A stretch of DNA of 64,000 bases. Origin: Symbiotaphrina buchneri. Taxonomy: Eukaryota; Ascomycota; Symbiotaphrinales; Symbiotaphrinaceae. Every line of letters starts with the position of its first letter. Position 1 is the first letter of the stretch. This document shows, in pieces, positions 11,184 to 20,754 of the stretch. Position numbers and translations under genes: made by a program. The stretch lies in the NCBI GenBank assembly GCA_001599915.1, contig BCIG01000036.1, positions 1 through 64,000 of the forward strand, read 5' to 3'. The notes beneath the pieces were generated by a model that saw only the letters and a program-made list of their open reading frames with translations, did no database searches and had not been told where the DNA came from.

Positions 11184-12809
11184 CTATGCACCCTCTTCCT
11201 CTTCCTCATCCCCTCCCCTCCCCTCATACTCCTCAATCTCCCTCGCCGCCCTCTCCATCCTCCTCTTACTCGCCTCCACCTCCTTGGCCCAATCCATCCC
11301 AGCAATGAACGCCATCTGCACCAACGCCAGCGTCGCACTCCCAATAATCTGGCCCATCCACAGTCCCTTCAGCCCCAGATCCTTCCTAAAACAAAACCAC
11401 CACGCCAGCGGCAAGCCCACCGCATAATACCCGACCAAATTACTGATCGCAGCAAGATGATTCTTCTGCGCGCCGCGCAACATGCCGCTGCCGCCGCCCG
11501 ACGCTATGTCGCTGAATTGGAAGCCCGCCATGAGGGTTAGCACGCGGTCGACGTAGGAGATCACGGCTGGGTCCGAGGAGAACATTCGCCCGAAGACGTG
11601 GCGTGAGGCTAGGAGTGCGAGGAAGATGAGAGCCCCGATGCAAAGTACGAACAGGTAGGGCACCCGGCTGAAGCGTGCGAGACCCCGCGCGTCGCCGAGG
11701 CCGAGGAGGTTGCCGATTCGGATGGAGGAGGAGACGGAGAGACCGAGGGGGATGGTGGCGAAGACGACGTCCGAGACCATGAGGATCTAGATGCGTAGAT
11801 TAGAAAGGAATGTGAAAGAAAGGGCGTAAGACGGATAACTCACGCTCTGGGTGGCGATCGAGATGGGATCAAGCCGCGCACACATAATAGCGATAGCTTG
11901 AAAGCTCCACCACTCGGTCGCAACGGTGAGAATACCCGTGATAGCCAACTTGATAAACTCCCACCAGCCCAACAACGCCTCCCTGCTCCAGCCGCCCCAG
12001 CACTCTCTCGCCACGGGGCTGCGGAACCAATACACCACCAGAAACACCAGCGCCAGGAACTGATAAACCGTATGCGCCACCGCCGCGCCCATATACCCCA
12101 GCGGGCTCCTCACGACGAGCAAATAATTCATCAGCACCGCCACACAGCTACTCGCGAAGATATTCCACGTCACGGCCGAGCTCAAGCCCTGCACCTGCAG
12201 GACCTTCTTGACACACTCCTGCTGCACCTGAAACAGTCCTCCAGGAATATAAATCCTGAGAAACACACTCGTCATCCTCGCATGCTCCGGCTGCAATCCC
12301 ATCGCGCCAAACACCCGGTCCGAAACCGCCCACAGCGGCGCGACGCCCACCAGGAACACGATACTGAGTATCAGCACGCCCTTTTGCAGGTACACGCCCT
12401 GGATATGCGGGCGGTCGCGCAGCCGCGTCTGCGCCTGCGAGCACAGCGTGTCCAGCGCCGTCGCGCCGCCGATCGCCATCATCTGCCCCGTTGCGCCCGC
12501 GAGGCCGTAGCCGTACGCCACGGCCGCGATCTCGGCGGTCCCCAGGTGGCCCGCGAATTGCACGCTGATGGCTTGCACGATGTTTTGGCAGGCGAAGGAG
12601 CACGAGATGGGGATTGTGCGGATTATTAAGGCGAGTAGCTCGGTGGTGTACCCTCGTGTCGGGACGGTCAGGGAGGCGCGGGATGTGATCCGTGTTAGAA
12701 GCGGGGATTCTTCGGAGGTTGCGGAGGGGCTGGTTGAGGAGGAGGGGACGGCGTGCGCGGTGATGCTGCCGTAGGCCTTGCGGCCGTCTTCTGCGTCGTC
12801 GGCGGTCAT
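11184..12809 (-). CDS. MATE family multidrug/toxin extrusion transporter
   Basis: Two exons, 12809-11844 and 11786-11184, joined in phase 0 across a 57-base GTGAGT..TAG intron, give 522 aa. The protein has a polar N-terminus (about 70 aa) and roughly twelve hydrophobic segments in two repeats. MATE signatures include VQFAGHLGTAEIAAVAYG in the first half and the paired SSSIRIGNLLGLGDARGLA in the second. It ends in an acidic/coiled tail. Eukaryotic MATE proteins export cationic compounds, often in exchange for protons, at the plasma or vacuolar membrane. Start at 12809 (MTADDAEDG) is chosen since the upstream in-frame extension is low complexity. Substrate unknown. Confidence 0.93.
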
Positions 12810-13262
12810 CGTCGCGGCGGCACAGTGTTTGTCAATTTTGCGGAGGATGAGAGTGTGGTGAAAATGTTTGGAGGATGAAAGATACAAGGTGCAATAATGC
12901 CCCACCATGCAGCGGTCGCCGCGCCGCGGTCATCAAGGACATCCCACTTTCTTCTGATTCGTGGGCGGGGCGTTACGCCGTTATCAGGGTCCGAAATTAT
13001 CAATTCCGGTTAGCAAAGGCTTTCCCGCCATGGCCCTCGGCGGCGGCCTAGATGCACGGCGCTGCGCCGATGGTCTGAACGCCGAAATGGCTTAGCCGGT
13101 AGCACTCTTCAACCATTTACGATTATCATATCAGAAACGACGACAATGAGAAAATAAGATCGGATAGGATATTGTCAAAGGATACAGTCCTCAGAGGACT
13201 ACATTGAAAACGCAAAATGCTGTATACCATCCAATGGCTAATAACAGAGCGTTGCACCCTGC
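12810..13262. other. Intergenic
   Basis: 453 bases; MATE promoter and the 3' end of the dehydratase gene. No coding signal. Confidence 0.5.
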
Positions 13263-15095
13263 CTACCGCCCCGCCGGACCCTTCGCAGTCAAGAAATCAA
13301 AGTCGGCGCCCTCCTCAGCCTGGTTAACACAGCGCTCATACAAGCCTCTATAACCCCTCTTCTCCCTCCTCTCTCTCCACACCACTTCCCGCCCCACCCC
13401 TCCCCTCTCCAGCCTCTCCTTCCTCTCCCCAATCCTCCTCCTAATCTCCTCCTCCCCAACCTCCAAACTCAGCCTCCTCTCAGCCACATCACAAACAATC
13501 CAATCCCCATCCCGCACAACACCCAGCACCGACTCCGGCACCGCCGCCTCTGGGCTCACATGCAGCACAATCGTCCCGCCGGCGGTCCCACTCATGCGGC
13601 CATCGGACAGCCGTAACATATCCTTGACGCCCGCCCGCGCCAGCACCCGCGGGATCGGGACCAGCCCGGCCTCCGGCATGCCCGGGTTGCCGACGGGGCC
13701 GATGTGCTGCAGCACCAGCACGCTGTCGGGCGTCACGTCCAGCGTGGGTGAGTCGATCCGCGCGGCGAGGTCGGCGCTGGAGGCGAAGACGACGGCGGGC
13801 CCGCGGTGCTGGAGCAGGCGCCGGTCTTTGGAGGCGGAGGCTTTGATTACGGCGCCGCCTGGCGCGAGGTTCCCCCGTAGCACGCAGAGGGAGGAGGAGG
13901 GGTAGAGGGGGTCTGAGAGCGGGCGGATGACTTGCTGGGAGAAGGAGAAGGGCCGGAAGGGCATGCTGTCGAGGACGTCACCGAGGGTCTGGCCTGTGAT
14001 GGTGAGGGCATCGAGGTGCAGGAGCGGGCGCAGGGTGTGTAGCAGTGCGAGCATCCCGCCCGCGGCGTGGAAGTCGGTCATGTAGTTGTCGCCGCTGGGC
14101 TTGAGGTCGATGAGCAGCGGGGTGGTGCGGCCGATATCGTCGAATGTCTGCAGCGTGATGCTCCCCGCCAGCGCCGGGTGCCGGTTGATGATCGCCAGCA
14201 GGTGCACTACGGCATTGGTGCTGCCGCCGATGGCCTGCAGCACGGTAATGGCGTTGAGGAAGGACGAGCGCGAGAGCATGGCTTGCGGCGTCCGTTTCGC
14301 TTTGGCTACGGATACGGCGGCGGAGCCGGTCTCTTCAGCGACGCGCATTCGCGCTGAGGAGACGGCGGGGGCGGAGGCGCCTTTCAGAGGCATCAGGCCC
14401 AATGCGGCGGTGATGCACGCCATAGTCGACGCTGTACCCATGACGCCGCACGTGCCGACCGTAGGAGCAAGCTCGTCATTGATAGCCGCGATCTCCTCCA
14501 TATCGATTTCGCCCGCGCGATACGCCGCCCAGTTATTCCTGCAATCCGTGCATGCGCCCAGCCGCTTGCCTCTATGGCTTCCAGGCATCATGGGGCCCGT
14601 AAGTAACGGTAAGATCGGTTTATCGGCGGAGATCCCGCCCATCAGCTGTGCCGGCACGGTCTTATCGCACCCGCCGATCATGATGCACGCGTCCAGCGGC
14701 TGAGCGCGGATCATCTCCTCCGTATCCATGCTCATGAGGTTACGCAGGAACATGCTGGTCGGATGCGCAAAGCTCTCATGTAGCGATATCGTCGGGAAGT
14801 CGATGGGCAGGCCGCCCGCCAGCTGCACGCCGCGCTTGCAGGCGTCGAACAGCTGTGGCACGTTGGCGTGGCATGAGTTGAAGGATGAGTACGTGTTGAT
14901 GATGCCGATGATGGGCCGGGAGAGTGCGTCGTCGCTGTACCCGAGTGATTTGATGAAGACTTTGCGCAGGAAGAGTGAGAAGTGCGTGTCCCCGTACGAG
15001 GTCAGGCCCTGTCGCAGCCCGGATGAGGAGTCGATGGGCTGTGAGAGGTCGTAGTCTGCTTCGATGGCGGCGCGGGAGCTGCTTTGAGCTTCCAT
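13263..15095 (-). CDS. IlvD/Edd family dehydratase (probable sugar-acid dehydratase)
   Basis: One minus-strand exon, 610 aa. IlvD/Edd features are clear: NSCHANVPQLFDACKRGV, GGCDKTVPAQLMG with an iron-sulfur cluster Cys, ACTDCRNNWAAYRAGE and TCGVMGTASTMACI with the other Cys positions, QAIGGSTNAVVHLLAI, and SDGRMSGTAGGTIVLHVSPEA near the C-terminus. TVPA instead of TMPG, and ACTDCR-type wording, resemble the sugar-acid branch (arabinonate, xylonate, galactonate) more than the valine/isoleucine enzyme; this is judgement, not a search. No obvious mitochondrial presequence, which also argues against the branched-chain pathway enzyme. It shares a 261-base divergent promoter with an Ldh_2 dehydrogenase, suggesting one catabolic pathway. 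Confidence 0.92.
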   Translation of the reverse strand: MEAQSSSRAAIEADYDLSQPIDSSSGLRQGLTSYGDTHFSLFLRKVFIKSLGYSDDALSRPIIGIINTYSSFNSCHANVPQLFDACKRGVQLAGGLPIDFPTISLHESFAHPTSMFLRNLMSMDTEEMIRAQPLDACIMIGGCDKTVPAQLMGGISADKPILPLLTGPMMPGSHRGKRLGACTDCRNNWAAYRAGEIDMEEIAAINDELAPTVGTCGVMGTASTMACITAALGLMPLKGASAPAVSSARMRVAEETGSAAVSVAKAKRTPQAMLSRSSFLNAITVLQAIGGSTNAVVHLLAIINRHPALAGSITLQTFDDIGRTTPLLIDLKPSGDNYMTDFHAAGGMLALLHTLRPLLHLDALTITGQTLGDVLDSMPFRPFSFSQQVIRPLSDPLYPSSSLCVLRGNLAPGGAVIKASASKDRRLLQHRGPAVVFASSADLAARIDSPTLDVTPDSVLVLQHIGPVGNPGMPEAGLVPIPRVLARAGVKDMLRLSDGRMSGTAGGTIVLHVSPEAAVPESVLGVVRDGDWIVCDVAERRLSLEVGEEEIRRRIGERKERLERGGVGREVVWRERREKRGYRGLYERCVNQAEEGADFDFLTAKGPAGR

Positions 15096-15356
15096 AGTTG
15101 CTGCTAGGAACTAAATCGTAGCATTGCCAGAATTCGTTATGCAGCAGTAACATCTACACCTTGAGTGAGGAGAGTTGACAGGTATGAAGTTCAGCGTCAT
15201 TAAAATTTCCCCGTTATTTGGCCCCACACTCCTTACAGCACGCGCTACGACCTCGTCATCGAGCCAGCAATCCACCGAGGGGCCCCTTCAGATCTCAACC
15301 AATCCAGATCCACCATTTTCTCATCCTCAACACCCAACATATCAGATCGGTCAGCC
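15096..15356. promoter_or_regulatory. Shared divergent promoter, dehydratase and Ldh_2 genes
   Basis: Only 261 bases separate the two start codons, which face away from each other. CT-rich tracts typical of fungal core promoters lie near the plus-strand start. No specific operator was identified. Confidence 0.6.
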
Positions 15357-16463
15357 ATGGCTTCCGCAGAGGCAGAAACTCCCACTTCACCCCCCTCAAA
15401 ACTGTACGTCTCCGCCGAAGACGCACGCAACTTTACCCAGCGGCTTCTGACGGCCAACGGTGTCCCTGCTGAAAACGCGCTCATCGTCGCCGAATGCCTC
15501 GTCGAAGCCGACCTACGCGGCGTCGACACGCACGGGATCAACCGGCTGCCCTCCTACCTCACCCGGATCAGGCAGGGCGTCCTCTCCGCCGCCTCCAGCC
15601 CCACACTCACACAAATCACGCCCTGTGTCGCACTCATCGACGGACACAACAGTTTCGGCTTCCTCTCCGGCCGGCTAGGCATATCCTCCGCCATCAGTAT
15701 GGCGCGCACATTCGGGATCGGCATGGTCTCCGTCACGCGCTCGAACCACTTCGGCATGAGCGCCAGCTTCGTGCTGCAGGCTGCGCGGGAGGGCATGATG
15801 TCCCTCGTCTTCACGAACTCGTCCTCGGCGCTGGCCGCGTGGGGCGGCCGCGAGAAATTGCTGGGTGTGAGCCCCATTGCGGCGGGTGCGCCGGGCGAGC
15901 CGATCCCGTTTGTGGTGGATATGGCGCCGTCGGTGGCGGCGAGGGGGAAGGTTTATAAAGCCCTAAGAAGGGGCGAGAAGATCCCGAGTGATTGGGCGCT
16001 GGATGGCGAGGGGAAGAGGACGGAGGATCCGGCGCGGGCGTTGGAGGGAGTGATGTTGCCGATGGGAGGCCCGAAGGGGTCCGCGCTGAGTATTATGATG
16101 GATGTTTTCTCGGGCGTGCTGTCTGGGTCGGCGTTCGCGGGGGGTGTGACGGGCCCGTATGATCCGAGTAAGGAGGCGGATGTGGGACATTTTCTGGTGG
16201 CGATCAAGCCGGATTTGTGGATGGGATTGGAAGAGTTTAAGGAGAGGATGAAGTACTTGTATGAGCGCGTTACGGGCGGGGAGAAGATGGATGGTGTGGA
16301 TAGGATATACTTTCCGGGTGAGATTGAGATTGAATACCAGAAGAGGAGGGAGAGGGAAGGCATTCCTTTCGTGGAAGCGGAGCTGGCTGCTTTGAATGAA
16401 GAGGCGCAGAAAGTGGGCGTCGAGGGCTTACGTTGGGAGAGTCGGCCGTTGGATAGCACGTAG
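15357..16463 (+). CDS. Malate/L-lactate dehydrogenase-like oxidoreductase (Ldh_2)
   Basis: Single exon, 368 aa. The Ldh_2 fold is clear: ECLVEADLRGVDTHGINRLP near the N-terminus with the catalytic His of DTHG, then VTRSNHFGMSASFVLQAA, a SSALAAWGGREKLLGVSPI segment, VVDMAPSVAARGKV, and a GGPKGSALSIMMDVFSGVLSG block. The family reduces 2-keto acids with NAD(P)H (malate, ureidoglycolate, 2,3-diketogulonate). Divergent pairing with a sugar-acid dehydratase, whose product would be a 2-keto-3-deoxy acid, makes a role in sugar-acid use plausible. Cytosolic; no targeting signal seen. Length is normal. Confidence 0.93.
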   Translation: MASAEAETPTSPPSKLYVSAEDARNFTQRLLTANGVPAENALIVAECLVEADLRGVDTHGINRLPSYLTRIRQGVLSAASSPTLTQITPCVALIDGHNSFGFLSGRLGISSAISMARTFGIGMVSVTRSNHFGMSASFVLQAAREGMMSLVFTNSSSALAAWGGREKLLGVSPIAAGAPGEPIPFVVDMAPSVAARGKVYKALRRGEKIPSDWALDGEGKRTEDPARALEGVMLPMGGPKGSALSIMMDVFSGVLSGSAFAGGVTGPYDPSKEADVGHFLVAIKPDLWMGLEEFKERMKYLYERVTGGEKMDGVDRIYFPGEIEIEYQKRREREGIPFVEAELAALNEEAQKVGVEGLRWESRPLDST

Positions 16464-16944
16464 CTAACTGAGGATTATCAACGAGGACGTGGAAGAGTTG
16501 GGAATGGAAGTCAGGCATACACGCACCTGGACATGGCATAGGATGTACCTAGGCAGCTGTCTGAGGCCCCGGAGTGATATAAATATGGGAAGAAAGATGG
16601 CGGGCGATACGAGGAGAGACTACAGGTTCCGCAATCTAGACGATACCTACAAACGTTACGAAGCATTCTATCTGGGATCTTATTGTCATCAATTAATACT
16701 TGGTCTAGCCACTGACACAGTTGAGATTGTATCCAAGCAATTCGGCAAAGGCGTCTGATATCGCTCGGATACACGATACCCGGATGGCCACAGTCTCCAG
16801 TGCACTCCACGCCACTTGACCCTACTAGGATTTCCACGCCAGCCAGCAGGGTCCACCAATACCTCTTATCAGTATATATACCACAGACCCGTCGTCTCCA
16901 ATGCTGGATCATCTCCACAACCTACCCACCGCATCTCACTCGCC
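16464..16944. other. Intergenic
   Basis: 481 bases between two plus-strand genes. Expected terminator, then promoter with a pyrimidine-rich tract before 16945. In-frame sequence from 16816 is open but reads as low-complexity 5' UTR. Confidence 0.5.
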
Positions 16945-17721
16945 ATGACATCGATATCCTCATCAACCCCACCACCACCCGGGCCTACCGTGGCCAGTCC
17001 TCCATCTCTGTTCACAAGCAGTGACAAAACAACTTCCTCTACGAAGGATGAGCAATACCAGCGTCGCGGGCTGGCCTCTTGCCTCACCCTCTGGATCGGC
17101 CAGCTCGCACGACAGCGATATATAGCCGACTACAGCGCCCACATCCCTCGCACCTCCAGCAACATCTGCACCACCGGTACCCCAACCCCAACCCCAGCGC
17201 CAACCCATCTCTGCGCCAAAGCCTGGGACGGGATCCTCACGAAATACCTAAACCAGAACTTGGACTTCGAACTCTGGTCCTCCTCCAGCAACCTCAACCA
17301 CAAACACCCCGGAAAGAAGCCCGACACCTCCCTACGCGACGCCGTTTCTACGGCCGCTAGAGCACTGGGCATCGAGGTCGAAGACGTACTAGAGTGGATG
17401 TGGGAAGCTGCGCACGCGGACGGGATGCATGCTGATGTGAATGAGCGGTATAGGCGGAAGAAGTACTGGGTGAAGCTGGCGTGGAAGATCTGGCGGGATG
17501 GAGAGTGCGTGGCGAGGGTTTTTGAGGGGGAGGAGAAGGAGGTGGTAAGGAGGGCGGTGGAGAGCGCGAGGGAGGAGGTGTTTGAGTATTGCGATTTGAG
17601 GGACCCGGAGGCGGAAGGGTATGGTTTTGTGGTGAGAGAGGAGGTTTTGACGGAGGGGAAGGAGAGGAGGCTTTCAAGGGCGAGCACGCTTGTGGAGGGG
17701 GAGGTGGAGATGGATGGTTAG
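16945..17721 (+). CDS. Hypothetical protein, 258 aa
   Basis: Open frame with ATG at 16945 (MTSISSSTPP); an in-frame ATG at 16816 would add 43 residues. I recognise no domain. The first 50 residues are Ser/Pro/Thr-rich. A compact region follows from about 50 to 230, with ASCLTLWIGQLARQRYIADY, CAKAWDGILTKYL, ARALGIEVEDVLEWMWEAA and a basic RRKKYWVKLAWKIW helix. The C-terminus is charged with several Arg/Glu runs. No signal peptide or TM segment. GC-rich codon use matches neighbours. Probably a real ascomycete-specific gene of unknown role. Confidence 0.7.
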   Translation: MTSISSSTPPPPGPTVASPPSLFTSSDKTTSSTKDEQYQRRGLASCLTLWIGQLARQRYIADYSAHIPRTSSNICTTGTPTPTPAPTHLCAKAWDGILTKYLNQNLDFELWSSSSNLNHKHPGKKPDTSLRDAVSTAARALGIEVEDVLEWMWEAAHADGMHADVNERYRRKKYWVKLAWKIWRDGECVARVFEGEEKEVVRRAVESAREEVFEYCDLRDPEAEGYGFVVREEVLTEGKERRLSRASTLVEGEVEMDG

Positions 17722-17872
17722 GGGATAGGTATAGGGAGTGAGTAGATGCAGATGTGAGAGCTAGATGTTAATGTCCATAACTCTTTCATGACCGTGCCAT
17801 TAATGCCCTTGATGCTTCTCATCTTTATACGCCAGCCATGAATGCCAAATGCAACTTCCCTCTGCGCCGCAC

Positions 17873-19665
17873 TCACACCTCACCCTTCTCCCCCTGTGCC
17901 TGCACACCCGGCGCCGCCGCTCTGGCCCTCTCCTCTTCCGCCAGCTTCTCCTTCCTCTGGACCAAAAACTGACAAAATTCACTCTTCATCCGAATCACAT
18001 GTCCCCACCTCAACAACCCAAACGGCACCACAACCATAACCAGACTCAAAAACCCCGTCAGACTCGTGGCCCACGCCACGCCCAAATTGTCATACATGGG
18101 ATTCGCCGCCAACGGCAGCAACGCACTCACAATACTGCGCGAGAAACTACTCGCGGCCATGGCGCTGGCCGCAAAGATCTCATACGCGTCCGTCAGGTAG
18201 TTGACCAAGCCTATAAAGATGCTCAAGTACCCGAACCCGAACGCGACGCCTGATAGGCAAGGTGCGATCCAGTGTGTGGTTTTTGACGCGGTCCAGGCTA
18301 GCCAGAAGAGCCCGATTGTGCAGAACGGCCCGCCGACGCAGGTTATGGGTAGTCGACGCGATTCTTCGCTGAATGCCCACCGGTGATTGGAGGCTTTGGC
18401 CCGCTCGAGGATGATGTCGTAGTAGAATACCATGCAGCCGGTGATGAGTGCGCCGACGCCGACTAGAGCGGTGTGAGATGGGGAGTGGGAGCAGGGGAGG
18501 GGAAGCTTACTGGGCAGGAAGGCCAGGCCGGCTTGGCCGTTGCTGAAGCCGTAGATTCCTGGTGCTCGGTATCAGTATTGCATGATGAGAGTTAGATGAC
18601 GGGCGAGTGTACCTTGAAAGATGATAGGGTAGGCTTCCAGGAAGAGGTAGAAGATGGCATACACCAGCGCGATGTAGAGACAGACTGAAAGCACTATCGG
18701 CTCGAAGAAGAGCATCCGCAGCGGCCGGGTTAGGACGACGACGACGAGTTCTCGCAGGTCGTTCTTTTCGAGCTCGAGTGGCGCTACGATGTTTGGATTG
18801 CCACTGGCTTTTCGCAGGCGCTTCGCTCTGCGTTTGAGGATTACGGGCCCGAAGGTTTCTGACACTATCAGTAACCGCTTTACTGGCCAGAGAGGGGTGG
18901 ACTACGTACCGGGAAGAAAAGCCATGGGAAACCATGTGATGCCAGAGAGCATCAATGCCACCCAAAACCCCCATCTCCAGTTGCGGACATAACCGCCGAT
19001 GATCGGGCCAAAGCAGGGTCCGAACATCGTGCCCTATCCTATCAGCAAGTGCCCAACCTCCAAATCATCAGTACTTACAGCCATGAACACTGCCATCGCC
19101 CTGCCCCTCGTCACCGGATCACGATAGATATCCGCATACAACCCGCCAATAACCGTCAGCGGGACACTGCCACACGTGCCCGTCACCAATCTAAAAATCA
19201 GCAGCGCCGCAAAATTATTCGCAACCGCACAGGCCAGCGTGAAGAGCACAAAGGTAGTGAACGTCCAGAAGATGACGACTTTGCGGCCGTACGTCTCGCT
19301 CAGCGGGCTGAAGACCAGCGGGCCGAACATGTAACCGATTAGGTAGATGCTGACGGGCAGCACGTCCTCGGTGTCGTTGACCAGGTGCAGGTCCGGGTGT
19401 AGCGTGTCCATGGTCTGGCTTGGGATCGAGGTGGAGATAGTGCTGTTGAAGACCATGAGGACCGCTGTTAGGGCCACGTAGAGTTTCTTGGGCTGTGGGT
19501 GTGCGCTTAGTATATGTATCTTCCGAAGCAGAGAGAAGCTTTGAGGATGTGGGAACGTACCGTCGTCCAGTTATAGGGATTCTCCGGGTCACCGGGCTTG
19601 AAATAGACTATCTCCCGCGTCTCTGTCGCTGCCGGCGGCGTGTTGTCTTGCTCTTCCAGGTCCAT
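17873..19665 (-). CDS. MFS transporter, DHA1 (polyamine/drug) type
   Basis: Six exons, about 19665-19561, 19492-19079, 19033-18910, 18858-18613, 18558-18511 and 18462-17873, with consistent phases; about 508 aa. The N-terminus carries DPENPYNWT, typical of fungal DHA1 carriers. Then come LVNDTEDVLPVSIYLIGYMFGPLVFSPLSE in loop/TM2, ETYGRKVV, RLVTGTCGS, GPCFGPIIGGYV after intron 2, LPETFGPVILKRRAKRLRK in the central loop, and a second six-helix bundle. Such carriers export polyamines or drugs. The start is uncertain: 19665 gives a normal length, but the upstream sequence to 19928, which includes a repeated TQSRLSR stretch, could be coding through another short exon beginning MAQDLIELEG. Confidence 0.88.
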
Positions 19666-20754
19666 GCGCGCGTCCACATCTTCTTGGTTTATCCGTGAGT
19701 GAGCGCTCTGTCTGCTCGCCGTTCTTGACAATCGGCTCTGCGTTCTTGAGAGCCGGCTTTGCGTCTTAAACAGTTGGACTGTCCCCTCGTCAACTCTGCG
19801 ACGTGCGGCAAACAAAGAGGAGATTGTCTCTTACAGGCTTCATCCCTCGCCGGCGACTTTACAGGCTCGTGGCGTCTCTCGGCGCGCTCCTCCTGCGCTC
19901 CTTCAAGTTCAATCAAATCTTGAGCCATCCTCCCTCAGCAGTATGTTCTCTCGATCCAGAAACGTCACAGAAAAGTCCGTCCATCCAACTCTCACTTACA
20001 CAAATTCCTCAAAATCTCTTGTCGTGGGGTAAGTCAGTCCACGGCGACTTGCTGACCGCTGGGGAATTTTCCAATATATCGGCTTCGCCGAAAACCACAA
20101 ACTATGTGCCGCAATCCCGAGTCAAGTCATGGAAGCTTAACTCAAAAAGTACATCAGACGGTCATACAACGCAGGTCTAAGCCAGAAACTGCTGGCTTTG
20201 ATGCGGTGCGCCGCGGGATTTAACCAGTTAAGGATGGGTCGGGGAAGCAGAGATGGGGGGTTTTCGGGGGTGATTGGTGCGTGACACCGAAGCTTTACTG
20301 CCGTGCGGGGGCTCGGGCCCGATCGGTCAGGGGTATGGAATGGCCGTGGAAAAATATGAAGAATATCGCAATCAGTACAATTGCATCGGCACGCAACCGC
20401 GAACGTGTGCCAATAGAATGAAACAAAGGCGCAATCCGATCATCTCCGTAGGAAATCAAGGTGGCGAAGGTGTGAGTGCAACTCTGAAAGGGAACGGGTT
20501 GTATAGCAAAGAGGAGCTGCAGTTTACTCTTAACGGATTGTGTACAGTATGCCTGCTGTTTATCAACAATTTGGCGCACGGCAAACCCCAGAGTGCTTGA
20601 GACAAACACCAAGCTCACTCAAATTTGTGTCAGCGCTGGTCCATTCCATGCTAGGACGGGAAATACTCCTTTTGCCCCGAGAGAATCTCTCAAATATTGG
20701 AGAGAGACCTGTCGCCCCACCTAGTGCAGCCGGGCGTGCCGCATGCATCTCCAG
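19666..20754. other. Intergenic
   Basis: Apart from a possible upstream exon of the MFS gene (to 19928), no gene is supported. Open frames at 20274-20618 overlap on both strands and show no domain. Confidence 0.5.
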
